Source: Chelatococcus albus (lineage in GTDB: Bacteria > Pseudomonadota > Alphaproteobacteria > Rhizobiales > Beijerinckiaceae). Taken from it: a stretch of DNA of 64,000 bases. Below, piece after piece: positions 36,767-45,062 of this stretch. How positions within the stretch are numbered: position 1 is the first letter of the stretch; every line of letters starts with the position of its first letter. The DNA is taken from assembly GCF_030067675.1 (NCBI RefSeq), contig NZ_JASJEV010000001.1, positions 324,309 through 388,308 on the forward strand. The letters are read 5' to 3'. The position numbers and the translations under genes are program-made. A model generated the notes under the pieces. That model did no database searches and was not told the DNA's origin. It worked only from the letters and a program-made list of their open reading frames with translations.

Positions 36767-38008
36767 TTGTCCCCCCTAGCCATCAGCTTCGACGACGTTC
36801 TGGCCGCGGCGGACATCGTCGCCGGCCAGGTCCTGCGGACGCCGCTCATGCCGGCCCCGCGCCTCTCCGCACTCACCGGCGCCCGCGTCTTCGTCAAGCA
36901 CGAGAACATGCAGGTGACGGGCTCCTTCAAGGAACGCGGCGCGACCGTGAAGCTCACCGGCCTCACCGAGGACGAACGCCGGCGCGGCACCATCGCCATG
37001 TCGGCCGGCAACCACGCCCAGGCGGTAGCCTATCACGCCAAGCGGCTTGGCATTCCCGCCACGATCGTCATGCCGGAGACGACGCCGCTCGTGAAGGTGG
37101 AGAACACCCGCGCCCACGGCGCCCGTGTCGTCCTCTTCGGCGAGACGCTTTACGAATCCGCGGCCCACGCCCGCGAGATCGCGGAGGCGGAGGGTCTCGT
37201 CTTCGTGCACCCCTACGACGATCCCGCCGTGATGGCGGGCCAGGGCACGATCGCGCTCGAAATGCTGGCCGACGAGCCCGACCTCGACGTGCTCGTCGTG
37301 CCGATCGGCGGCGGCGGGCTCTGCTCGGGCATCGCGACCGGCGCGAAGGGCGTGAAGCCCGGCATCGAGATCATCGGCGTCGAGGCGGCCCTCTATCCCT
37401 CCTTCCACAATGCCATCACGGGCGAGGACAAGCCCATCGGCGGCCCCACGCTCGCCGAGGGCATCGCCGTCAAGACGGTCGGCACGCTGACGCTGCCCAT
37501 CGTGAGGAGCCTCGTCTCCGATATCCTCCTCGTGGACGAGGCCGAGATCGAGCACGCCGTCTATGCCTATGCCACGCTCCAGCGCACGATGGCGGAAGGC
37601 GCCGGAGCAGCCGGCCTCGCCGCCATGTTCAGCGAGCCCGAGCGCTTCCGCGGCCGCACGGTCGGGCTCGTGCTCTGCGGCGGCAACATCGACGCGCGCC
37701 TCCTCGCTTCCGTGATGGTGCGCGAGCTCGAGCGCGAGGACCGCATCATCTCCTTCCGCATCACGTCGAGCGACCGGCCGGGCCTCCTCGGGCGCATCAC
37801 GAGTCGCCTCGGCGAGCTCGGCGCCAATATTCTCGAAGTGTCGCACGGCCGCCTCTTCCTCGACGTGCCGGCGAAGGGCGTGACGATCGACCTCACCGTC
37901 GAGACGCGCGACGCCGACCATACGCGTGCCGTTCTGGAGGCACTGACCGCGGACGGCCTGGCGCCCCAGCGCATCGATGCGCGCGGCCTCTCCGAGACGG
38001 CATTTTGA
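36767..38008 (+). CDS. Threonine ammonia-lyase with ACT domain
   Basis: A 413-residue PLP enzyme that deaminates threonine (and serine) to 2-oxobutyrate (pyruvate). The PLP lysine is in TGSFKERGA (K55), the phosphate-binding glycine loop is PIGGGGLCSG, and AGNHAQAVAYHAKRLG is typical of the TdcB/IlvA fold. A single ACT domain (about 325-405, SFRITSSDRPGLLGRITSRL) suggests feedback control. The short C-terminus fits the TdcB-plus-ACT form rather than the two-ACT IlvA form. It starts at TTG 36767, with GGGAG about nine bases upstream. Whether it serves isoleucine synthesis or catabolism cannot be decided, so no symbol is given. Confidence 0.92.
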   Translation: MSPLAISFDDVLAAADIVAGQVLRTPLMPAPRLSALTGARVFVKHENMQVTGSFKERGATVKLTGLTEDERRRGTIAMSAGNHAQAVAYHAKRLGIPATIVMPETTPLVKVENTRAHGARVVLFGETLYESAAHAREIAEAEGLVFVHPYDDPAVMAGQGTIALEMLADEPDLDVLVVPIGGGGLCSGIATGAKGVKPGIEIIGVEAALYPSFHNAITGEDKPIGGPTLAEGIAVKTVGTLTLPIVRSLVSDILLVDEAEIEHAVYAYATLQRTMAEGAGAAGLAAMFSEPERFRGRTVGLVLCGGNIDARLLASVMVRELEREDRIISFRITSSDRPGLLGRITSRLGELGANILEVSHGRLFLDVPAKGVTIDLTVETRDADHTRAVLEALTADGLAPQRIDARGLSETAF

Positions 38009-38086
38009 GAGCAGCGTGGGCCTGAGACTGGCCCCGCCTTTCGGGGTTCACCATATGGGACGCCGACAAGCCATCGGAGGCTCGGC

Positions 38087-38548
38087 ATGAGCAACGACCC
38101 GCGTGCCGTCACGGCGCCGAATTCAGGCCTGCAAACCAGAGGTGTTCTCGGCGGGCGGTTCGTCGCCTATCTCGTCGACCTCTGCGTCATTGCCGTCCTC
38201 ACCTTCGTCCTCGCGGTCGTCATCGCCTTGCTCGGGGTCGTGACGCTCGGGATCGCCTGGCTCCTCTTCCCGATCCTCGCGGCGACGGGCGTGTTCTACA
38301 GCATTGCCACGGTCGGCGGGCGGAGGCAGGCGACCATCGGCATGCGCCTCTTCGGACTTAAGGTCACGGGGCAGAACGGAACCCGCGTGGATCCGATCAT
38401 CGCGGGCGCGCACGCCCTCTTCTTCTACGTGGCGGCGAGCACGATGCTGCTGCTCGCCCTCGACATCCTCATCGGCTTGGTGCGCGACGACCGCCGCCTG
38501 CTTCACGATCTGTTGACGGGCGTCACCGTGGTGCGCGTGGGCGTCTGA
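38087..38548 (+). CDS. RDD family membrane protein
   Basis: A 153-residue inner-membrane protein of the RDD family with three membrane helices (about 28-50, 52-75 and 105-128). The first motif is [15 protein letters not shown], where the usual Arg-Asp pair is kept; the central motif is [20 protein letters not shown]; the third is [20 protein letters not shown] proteins are mostly uncharacterised and some act in ion exchange or stress tolerance. It stands between the threonine lyase and bpt on the same strand, with 78-base gaps on both sides, so co-transcription is possible. Confidence 0.85.
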   Translation: MSNDPRAVTAPNSGLQTRGVLGGRFVAYLVDLCVIAVLTFVLAVVIALLGVVTLGIAWLLFPILAATGVFYSIATVGGRRQATIGMRLFGLKVTGQNGTRVDPIIAGAHALFFYVAASTMLLLALDILIGLVRDDRRLLHDLLTGVTVVRVGV

Positions 38549-38627
38549 CGCTCTTGAGGGCGGCCGATCCAGTGCTAGCATCGTTCAGCCGGCGCGGTCG
38601 CCGGCGGACGAGCCTGCGGGTGAGAGC

Positions 38628-39374
38628 GTGACCACACAGCCTCGCGACGCACCCCAGTTCTACCTCACCGCTCCCTCCCCCTGTCCCTATCTACCCGGCC
38701 AGGAGGAGAGGAAGGTGTTCACGCATCTCGTCGGCAAGCGCGCCGCCGAGATCAACGACATCCTCACGCAGGGCGGCTTCCGTCGGTCCCAGACCATCGC
38801 CTACCGGCCGGCCTGCGAAAGCTGCCGCGCCTGCGTCTCGGTGCGCGTCGTCGTCGACGATTTCGAGCCGTCCCGCAGTTTCCGGCGGGTTCTGAAGCAC
38901 AATGCCGATCTCGTCGGCACGATGGGCGAAGCCATCCCGACCTCGGAGCAATACACACTCTTCCGCAGCTACCTCGATGCCCGGCACGCCGATGGCGGCA
39001 TGGTGGACATGACGGTTCTCGACTACGCCTTGATGGTCGAGGACACGCACGTCACGACCCGCCTCGTCGAATACCGCAGACGCGGACCGGATACGGCAAT
39101 CCACGGCCGCGGCCAGGGCGATCTCGTCGCCGTCGCGCTCACCGACATCCTCGCCGACGGCCTGTCGATGGTCTATTCCTTCTACGATCCCGAGCTGCAG
39201 CACAGGAGCCTCGGCAGCTTCATCATCCTCGACCACATCGCCAAGGCGCGCCGGCTCGGCCTGCCCTTCGTCTATCTCGGCTATTGGGTCGAGGGCTCGC
39301 GCAAGATGGACTACAAGGCCCGCTTCCTGCCGCAGGAACGCCTGATGCCACAGGGCTGGACGCGCTTCGGCTGA
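38628..39374 (+). CDS. bpt: Aspartate/glutamate leucyltransferase (Bpt)
   Basis: Bpt moves leucine from Leu-tRNA to N-terminal Asp or Glu of proteins, making them targets of ClpS/ClpAP in the N-end rule pathway. The 248-residue protein has the conserved N-terminal cysteine cluster ([13 protein letters not shown] and [14 protein letters not shown]), [31 protein letters not shown], and the GNAT-like core with [19 protein letters not shown] and YKARFLPQE. It starts at GTG 38628. It is related to eukaryotic arginyltransferase ATE1, and the bacterial name ate is also used. It is followed by bioY. Confidence 0.94.
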   Translation: MTTQPRDAPQFYLTAPSPCPYLPGQEERKVFTHLVGKRAAEINDILTQGGFRRSQTIAYRPACESCRACVSVRVVVDDFEPSRSFRRVLKHNADLVGTMGEAIPTSEQYTLFRSYLDARHADGGMVDMTVLDYALMVEDTHVTTRLVEYRRRGPDTAIHGRGQGDLVAVALTDILADGLSMVYSFYDPELQHRSLGSFIILDHIAKARRLGLPFVYLGYWVEGSRKMDYKARFLPQERLMPQGWTRFG

Positions 39375-39481
39375 GACGAGGCCCGCATCCCTGTCTGCGT
39401 TCGTGCCGCTTGACCAGGGCATCGGCTCCCGGCGACTGTGCGCATCCGCAACGCAAGGAACTGCAAGGAACGAGCTCCTTC

Positions 39482-40057
39482 ATGGCTTCCCAGACCCTCG
39501 CCCGCCTGCCGGTCGCACGTCTCGCCGCCGGCTCCGCCGCCCGGCGCCTCGCCGTCATTCTCGCAGGCAGCTGGCTCCTCGCCGCCGCCTCGTGGATCGA
39601 GGTGCCGATGTATCCGGTGCCGATGACCATGCAGACCTACGCGGTGCTCGTCATCGGTGCGCTCTGCGGTCTGCGCCTCGCGAGCGAGACGGTCGGCGCC
39701 TATCTCCTTCAGGGCGCCCTCGGCCTGCCGGTCTTCGCGGGCGGCGCCGCGGGTTACGTTCACTTCCTCGGGCCGACGGGCGGCTTCCTCGTCGGGTTCC
39801 TGCTCGCCGCAGCCCTCATCGGCTGGCTCGCCGACCACGGCTGGAACGCCTCGCCGGCCAGGCTCGCCCTGTCACTCACCGCCGGCCATCTCCTCCTCTT
39901 CGCACCGGGGCTCGCGCATCTCGCCGGCTTCGTCGGCGCCGAGAAGGCGATCGGCCTCGGCTGGACGCCCTTTGTGGCCGGCACCGCCCTGAAGACCGCG
40001 CTCGCCTTCGCGACGGTCGTCGGGCTCACCCGTTACGTGAAGAAGGATAGCGTGTGA
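39482..40057 (+). CDS. bioY: Biotin transporter BioY
   Basis: BioY is the substrate-binding membrane subunit of the ECF biotin transporter and can work alone. The 191-residue protein has six helices, with the motif VPMYPVPMTMQTYAVLVIGA after the first helix, the GAYLLQGALGLPVFAGG region, and GPTGGFLVGF, all family hallmarks. AAGGAAC lies upstream of ATG 39482. No ATPase (BioM) or T component (BioN) is adjacent, so this is a solitary BioY or uses shared modules. Its stop overlaps the DUF1284 start as GTGA, so both are translated together. Confidence 0.93.
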   Translation: MASQTLARLPVARLAAGSAARRLAVILAGSWLLAAASWIEVPMYPVPMTMQTYAVLVIGALCGLRLASETVGAYLLQGALGLPVFAGGAAGYVHFLGPTGGFLVGFLLAAALIGWLADHGWNASPARLALSLTAGHLLLFAPGLAHLAGFVGAEKAIGLGWTPFVAGTALKTALAFATVVGLTRYVKKDSV

Positions 40058-40491
40058 CGCATACCGTCCGCCTGCGCGGGCATCATCTACTGTGCATCCT
40101 GACCTATGTGGGGCGTGGCTACACGCCCCACTTCGTCGCGCGCATGGACGAGGCCGTGCGCCGCATCGCCGCCGGCGCTCCCGTCGAGATCGTCGAAGGG
40201 CCGGACGATCTGTGCGCCGCTCTCATCGAGGAGGGAAGCTGCCACGGCGACCATTGCGCGACGGCCCGCGTGCGCGAGCGCGACGACCTGGCGCGCGCCG
40301 AGATCGCTGCCCTGCTCGGCTTGCCGCACGGCGCGAACGGCACCCTCGTCTATTCCGCCCAGATCGTCGCGCGCCTGCGCGCTGCCTTTGCCGCCGGCTC
40401 GATCCGCAGCGCCTGCGCCGGCTGCGACTGGAAGGGCCTGTGCGACGGCCTCGCCGAGACGGGCTATCCTGAAGCGCGTCTGCAGAAATAG
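40054..40491 (+). CDS. DUF1284 cysteine-rich protein
   Basis: A 145-residue protein of the DUF1284 family, unknown function. It begins TVRLRGHHLLCILTYVGRGY, the family signature, and has seven cysteines: one in HHLLC, three in DLCAALIEEGSCHGDHC and three in SACAGCDWKGLC, a pattern compatible with an iron-sulfur cluster or metal site. It has no signal or membrane segment. It starts at GTG 40054, which overlaps the bioY stop, so its level is tied to BioY. A link to biotin metabolism (an iron-sulfur pathway) is suggested by this coupling only. Confidence 0.82.
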   Translation: MTHTVRLRGHHLLCILTYVGRGYTPHFVARMDEAVRRIAAGAPVEIVEGPDDLCAALIEEGSCHGDHCATARVRERDDLARAEIAALLGLPHGANGTLVYSAQIVARLRAAFAAGSIRSACAGCDWKGLCDGLAETGYPEARLQK

Positions 40492-40522
40492 GCGGCCCGC
40501 GAGGAGCCCGCCTCCCTTGTGG

Positions 40523-41896
40523 TCACTCGGCGCGGCTCACCTCGACGGTGAGCCGCATCTGCGGATGGATGCCGCAGGTGACCGTATAGAACCCAGGCTC
40601 GCCGAAGGTGAGCACCACCTTGTCGCCCGGTTCCTGCGCAGCCGAATTGTAGGCGAGCCGCGGGTCGTCGACGCGCACGTTATGGGTGCGCGTGTCATCA
40701 TTGACAATGGTGAGCCCCGTGCCGGCCACGAGCCTGATGCTGCCGGGGGCGAAGGTCTTGTTCTTCTGGCTCACCGTCGTCGCGCTCACGCCCGGCTCCG
40801 GCGCGCTCGCCTGCACGGTCGGCGGCAGGCTCGCGGCACGCGGCGGATCGTCGCTCGACAGGGCGTTGAGGAAGGCGACCAGCTGCGCGCGCTCCTCCGC
40901 CGTCAGGGAGAGGCCGCGCGGCAGGTCGGCCGAGAGCGTCGGCCGATCCCGCACCCCGCTCACGTAATGGTCGACGACCTCCTCCAGCGTGGCGAGCGAG
41001 CCATCGTGCATGTAAGGGGCCGTCCAGGCGAGCTCCCGCAGGCTCGGCGTCTTGAAGGCGTGGTCGGCGGCGGCGAGCCCGAGGATCGCCCCACGCCCCT
41101 TGTCCTCGCCGGCCAGGCCGATGTCGTGGAACGCCTCGTCCGTGAAGCGCCATCCGGAGTGGCAGGAGACGCAGCCGGCCTTGCCGGTGAAGAGACGGAA
41201 ACCGGCCAACTCCTCCGAGGTCAGGGCGCCGTCGTCGCCTTTCACCCAGTGGTCGAAGCGCGTTTCAGGGGAAACGAGCGTGCGCTCGAAGGCGGCGAGT
41301 GCCGCGAGCAGGTTGTCTTCCGACACCTGCGGCCGCTCGGGGAACGCCGCGGCGAAGGCCGTGCGCATGGTGGCGTCGGAACTGACTCCGGCCACAGCCT
41401 TCGTGACGGTCGACCCCATCTCGAGCGGGTTCTCGATGGGCCCGCGCGCTTGCTCCTCGAGACTTGCGGCGCGCCCGTCCCAGAAGAGTGTGCGTCCCCA
41501 GGCGAGGTTCCAGAGCATCGGCGTGTGCCGCGCCAGCGGCGTGCCGGCGATTCCCTTGCCCAGCGCTACGCCGTCGGCGAAGGACAGCTTCGAATCGTGA
41601 CAGCTCGCGCAGGACAGGAGGCCGTTGGCGGAGAGCCGAGGATCCTCGAAGAGCCGCCGCCCCAGTTCGATGCGGGCCGGCGACAGGTCCGCCGCATCAG
41701 CGACCGGCACACTCGCCGGCCGCGCGAAGGCGGCGCGCCACGCCAAGAGGTCTTCCGGTACGACGTCCTTGTCCCCCGATCGGGCGGGGGGCACGCCCGC
41801 GACCGCCGCGCTCAGGGCGAGCGCCAAGGCTGCCCGGCGGACCGACGTCCGCCGGGCGTGCGCCGTTGCCGATAAAGGAACAGCCCTGTTGGTCAC
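40523..41896 (-). CDS. Diheme cytochrome c peroxidase (MauG-like) fused to a cupredoxin domain
   Basis: A 457-residue periplasmic protein with a twin-arginine-like N-terminus (HARRTSVRRAAL) followed by a hydrophobic signal (about 22-40). Two heme c sites are present, CASCH (96-100) and CVSCH (242-246), in a bacterial cytochrome c peroxidase/MauG fold with RLFEDPRLSANGLLSCASC, LFWDGRAASLEEQA and TAPYMHDGSLATLEEVVDHY (likely axial methionine). A linker (about 350-375) leads to a C-terminal cupredoxin domain with blue-copper ligands H405 (THNVRV), C441, H444 and M447 (CGIHPQM). The domain could pass electrons to the hemes. It starts at GTG 41896, overlapping the upstream gene stop as GTGA. The natural substrate (peroxide or another oxidation) is not known. 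Confidence 0.9.
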   Translation of the reverse strand: MTNRAVPLSATAHARRTSVRRAALALALSAAVAGVPPARSGDKDVVPEDLLAWRAAFARPASVPVADAADLSPARIELGRRLFEDPRLSANGLLSCASCHDSKLSFADGVALGKGIAGTPLARHTPMLWNLAWGRTLFWDGRAASLEEQARGPIENPLEMGSTVTKAVAGVSSDATMRTAFAAAFPERPQVSEDNLLAALAAFERTLVSPETRFDHWVKGDDGALTSEELAGFRLFTGKAGCVSCHSGWRFTDEAFHDIGLAGEDKGRGAILGLAAADHAFKTPSLRELAWTAPYMHDGSLATLEEVVDHYVSGVRDRPTLSADLPRGLSLTAEERAQLVAFLNALSSDDPPRAASLPPTVQASAPEPGVSATTVSQKNKTFAPGSIRLVAGTGLTIVNDDTRTHNVRVDDPRLAYNSAAQEPGDKVVLTFGEPGFYTVTCGIHPQMRLTVEVSRAE

Positions 41897-42795
41897 ATCA
41901 GTCGGCCGGCGTGGAGCTCGACCTTCGAGATGCCCGAGAGCACGGACGCGACATCCTTGGCAGGCTTCTTCGGCGGCACGGCCGCCGGCCAGGCCTGCTT
42001 GAGCTCGGCGAGGTCCGCCTTGAGCGACTTGAATGCCTCCGCGTCCTTCTTCTGCAGATCAGTGGAGATGCCGTCGAGCAGCCTCTCGGCGTACCAGACG
42101 AAGCCGCGCGAATCCTGATACTCGACGGTCTCCCTGATCTTGTTGCCGTCGACCGCGGCCTCATACTCGTGGCCGGCAGTGCCGAGAAGCTCCAGCACCG
42201 TCTCCACCGTGAGACGGGTATAGTCGTCGGACTTCGCCTTGACCGCGGCCTCGGCAGCGGTAAGGCGCTGGTCGACGGCCTTGAGGGCGCCCTCGTAGGC
42301 GTCCTTGTTCTTGGCCTTGACCGTCTGCGCCAGAGCCTTGAGGGCGGCGGCGAAGGGGGCGACGCCGTAGGTCTTCAGGTCTCCCTGGATGTTGCCGTAG
42401 ATCTCCTCGGCCGGGTGCAGGAAGTGCACCATGGCGTCGTTCCACTTGCCCTCCTTCACCAGCTCGTCGCCGACGAGGAGATGCCCGCGGATGAGCGCAA
42501 GATTGTGGTTGAACTGCACGGCGGGGGCGACGCTCGCCTTCTTGCCGCCTTCGCCGCCCTCACCCTCGCCTCCGGCCGCCGCCGCCGTCTTCACGGCGCC
42601 GTGGCCGGCATGATCCGCGTTCGCCGCGAACCGGAGGCGCGCATCCGCCTTGTTGCCGGCGGACGCGACGAGTGCCGCCTCCGGCGTGCGAGCCGAGACC
42701 TGACCCGCCTCCAGTGCGGCCGCACTCGCCGCGCCGCCACCCACCATCGCCGCGGCGCCGAGGCCGAGCCAGATCTTCCTGCGCTTCATCATCAT
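41893..42795 (-). CDS. Periplasmic helical histidine-bearing protein, unknown family
   Basis: A protein of about 300 residues with a signal peptide (MKRRKIWLGLGAAAMVGGG and on to ASAAALEAG). A disordered Gly/Glu/Lys stretch (GGEGEGGEGGKK) follows, then an all-helical domain. The first helices carry several histidines and acids: FNHNLALIRGHLLVGDEL and DAMVHFLHPAEEIYGNI. Further helices run to the C-terminus with no cysteine. This layout loosely recalls helical metal-binding proteins such as EfeO, but I see no clear M75 motif and do not assign a family. The start is ATG 42795, the first of three consecutive ATGs; an earlier start at 42831 is possible. It overlaps the peroxidase-cupredoxin gene downstream and diverges from piuC. 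Confidence 0.72.
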   Translation of the reverse strand: MMMKRRKIWLGLGAAAMVGGGAASAAALEAGQVSARTPEAALVASAGNKADARLRFAANADHAGHGAVKTAAAAGGEGEGGEGGKKASVAPAVQFNHNLALIRGHLLVGDELVKEGKWNDAMVHFLHPAEEIYGNIQGDLKTYGVAPFAAALKALAQTVKAKNKDAYEGALKAVDQRLTAAEAAVKAKSDDYTRLTVETVLELLGTAGHEYEAAVDGNKIRETVEYQDSRGFVWYAERLLDGISTDLQKKDAEAFKSLKADLAELKQAWPAAVPPKKPAKDVASVLSGISKVELHAGRLM

Positions 42796-42839
42796 CTTTC
42801 TGCCCCCGAGAGACCTTGTCGCGTTGTTCAAGACGGTGC

Positions 42840-42866
42840 AGTTTCAAATTATTACAACTTGAAACT
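42840..42866. promoter_or_regulatory. Inverted repeat operator candidate between divergent genes
   Basis: AGTTTCAA (42840-42847) and TTGAAACT (42859-42866) are perfect 8-base arms separated by 11 bases, in an AT-rich island (about 42835-42895) unlike the surrounding DNA. It lies 45 bases before the helical-protein gene and 64 bases before piuC. The right arm could overlap a -35 element (TTGAAA) for piuC. It does not match the Irr ICE motif, so the regulator is unknown; iron control is a guess from piuC. Confidence 0.5.
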
Positions 42867-42929
42867 TTAAGTATTTTCAGCCACTTAGCTACCTGATACG
42901 CGCAGGTAAGGTCAACGCCGGCGGATCCC

Positions 42930-43586
42930 ATGCTCATCACCATCGCAAACGTCCTGTCGCAGGAAGACGTTATCGAACTGCGCGACAAGCTCGCCGCCCT
43001 CCGCTTCGAGGACGGGCGCGCCACGGCGGGTTGGGGCGCCAAGCTCGTCAAGGCCAACCAGCAGATGCGCGACGGGGTGACCGCGCGGCTCCTGCGCGAA
43101 GAGGTCGCGGCCAAGATCCGCGGCCATGCCGTCTTCGACCTCGCCGTGCGCCCAAGGGCGCTCACCCCGCTCCTCTTCAGCCGCTACGGCGTCGGGGACG
43201 CCTATGGCACGCATGTGGACAATCCGATGATGGACGGGCTGCGCACCGACGTGTCCTTCACCCTCTTCCTCAGCGATCCCGAGAGCGACGACGGCGGCGA
43301 ACTCGTCATCGAGACGCCAGCGGGCGAGGATGCGGTCAAGCTGCCCGCCGGCCATCTCGTCGCCTATCCCTCCACCACCCTGCACCGGGTGGCCGAGGTG
43401 ACCCGGGGCGAGCGGCTCGTCGCCGTGGGCTGGGCGCAGAGCCACATCCGCGATGCCGCCCGACGCGAGCTGCTCTTCGATCTCGACACCGCTCGCCGGC
43501 GCCTGTTCGACCGCCACGGAAAGACCGAGGACTTCGACCTCCTGGCGAAGACCTCGGCCAATCTGATGCGCATGTGGGCGGAGTAA
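42930..43586 (+). CDS. piuC: PKHD-type Fe(II)/2-oxoglutarate hydroxylase (PiuC/YbiX family)
   Basis: A 218-residue dioxygenase of the PiuC/YbiX group, usually encoded near iron-uptake genes and induced by low iron; its substrate is unknown. It starts MLITIANVLSQEDV and has the jelly-roll core with iron ligands in YGTHVDNPMM (His and Asp) and TTLHRVAEV (distal His), followed by RLVAVGWAQSHIRD, where the arginine probably binds 2-oxoglutarate. The C-terminal helices (FDLDTARRRLFD and following) are standard. It diverges from the helical protein and peroxidase-cupredoxin genes. No TonB receptor is adjacent, unlike many piuC loci. Confidence 0.92.
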   Translation: MLITIANVLSQEDVIELRDKLAALRFEDGRATAGWGAKLVKANQQMRDGVTARLLREEVAAKIRGHAVFDLAVRPRALTPLLFSRYGVGDAYGTHVDNPMMDGLRTDVSFTLFLSDPESDDGGELVIETPAGEDAVKLPAGHLVAYPSTTLHRVAEVTRGERLVAVGWAQSHIRDAARRELLFDLDTARRRLFDRHGKTEDFDLLAKTSANLMRMWAE

Positions 43587-43599
43587 CACCCGCCCAGGT

Positions 43600-44814
43600 T
43601 CACGCGACCACCGGCTCCGGCATTGCCCGCAGGCGCGCCAGCGCCGAGGTCGCAATGGCAGCGAAGGACAATGCGAACCCCGCGAAGACGAGCCCGACGG
43701 CTGCATCGAGCCCGAATGACGAGGCCACGAGGCCGCCGGCGAGCGCGCCGAGCGGCCGCACGCCGTAGATCGCGACCTGGATCGTCGCCCCGACGCGGCC
43801 GAGGAGGCCCGCCGGCGTCACAAGCTGGCGCAGGCTGGTCTGGCAGATGAGCCAGCACATCGGACCGAAGCCGATGAGGAATTCGGCCGTCGCCATCCCT
43901 GCGAACCCGGCCCCGCGCGGGGCGAGCCAGACGAGAAGGGCCGCGACGACCGAGACGGCCGGCCCGCCGAGGAGGACGAGGTTCGGCGACAGCCGGGAGA
44001 GAAGGACGGGCGCGCCGAGGGCGCCGGCGACGAGGCCGATGCCGTAGGCCGACTGCGCGAGCCCCGTCGTGCGCGCGTCGAAGCCGAGACGGTCGAGCGC
44101 GAGGGGAACGAATACCGCCGTCAGGGCGAAGAAGGCGAAGTTCCAGAACACCGCGCAGAGCACGATGGCGCGCAGGTAGGGATGGCCGGCGACGAAGCGG
44201 GCCCCCTCGCCGATGGCCGTGAGGATCGGCAGCCGTTGCGCCGCATCGATGACGGTGGCCTGCCCGGGCAGGCGCGCGGCCGTGCCCGCCGCAAGAGCCG
44301 CCGAGCAAGCGGCGAGCGCATAGCCGAGATTGGGGCTTCCCGCCTGTGCGAGGAAGCCGACGAGCGCGGGCGCCGCGAGCGTCACGATCGCGCGGGCGAA
44401 CTCCACGGTCGCATTGGCGCGCGCGAGATCGCCGCGAGGCACGAGCCCCGGCAACCAGGACTGCGTCGCCAGCACGAAGACCACGGTTCCGCTCGCCGCG
44501 AGGAAGGTCGCAAGGCCGAGCCCGGCGATGCTGCCCGCAACCGCGGCAATGGCCACAGCCGTGAGGATCGCGACCATGATCGATTGCGAGGCAATCAGGA
44601 TCGTCCGCTTGCTCAGCGCGTCGACCAGGATGCCGGCCGGAAGCGAGACCAGGAGCCAGGCGAGGCTCTGCAGGGCCACCAGCGTTCCGACGGTGGCCGG
44701 CCCCGCGGCGAGGAGGAGCACCGCCGACAGCGGCAGGGCTGCGAGGGCGAGCTGATCGGCAGCATGGGCGCCGGCCGAGGCGAGAGCAATGGAGCGAATG
44801 GGCGTCGAGGACAT
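43600..44814 (-). CDS. MFS transporter, EntS-like
   Basis: A 404-residue major facilitator with about twelve helices, similar to the MFS_3/EntS group of exporters. Typical text: SLAWLLVSLPAGILVDALSK in the helix 2-3 region, RGDLARANATVEFARAIVTL before helix 5, AIVLCAVFWNFAFFALTAVF at the start of the second half, and GLAQSAYGIGLVAGALGAPV. EntS exports enterobactin, but this group also includes drug exporters. It converges with piuC 14 bases away. The iron-flavoured neighbourhood makes siderophore or metal-chelator export imaginable, with no siderophore genes here to support it. Confidence 0.82.
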   Translation of the reverse strand: MSSTPIRSIALASAGAHAADQLALAALPLSAVLLLAAGPATVGTLVALQSLAWLLVSLPAGILVDALSKRTILIASQSIMVAILTAVAIAAVAGSIAGLGLATFLAASGTVVFVLATQSWLPGLVPRGDLARANATVEFARAIVTLAAPALVGFLAQAGSPNLGYALAACSAALAAGTAARLPGQATVIDAAQRLPILTAIGEGARFVAGHPYLRAIVLCAVFWNFAFFALTAVFVPLALDRLGFDARTTGLAQSAYGIGLVAGALGAPVLLSRLSPNLVLLGGPAVSVVAALLVWLAPRGAGFAGMATAEFLIGFGPMCWLICQTSLRQLVTPAGLLGRVGATIQVAIYGVRPLGALAGGLVASSFGLDAAVGLVFAGFALSFAAIATSALARLRAMPEPVVA

Positions 44815-45062
44815 GTGCGGTCACCGGGAGATCCAGGGTCCGCACGTTTCCGCATGCGCCCGTTCCCGCCCACCCGTTTCCTCCGATGGGGGCATCGCCT
44901 GCAGACCCGCATCGCAGACCCGGCGGGACCTGTCATTTCCGGGCGACGACGACCATGCTAGAGAGAGTACGTGAGCACCGTCTCATCGAGCGTCCCAGGA
45001 GGTCGCCGTGGCTGCCGCACCGTCGGGGGCCGATGTCTCGGCCTCCCAACGGAACCCCTGCC

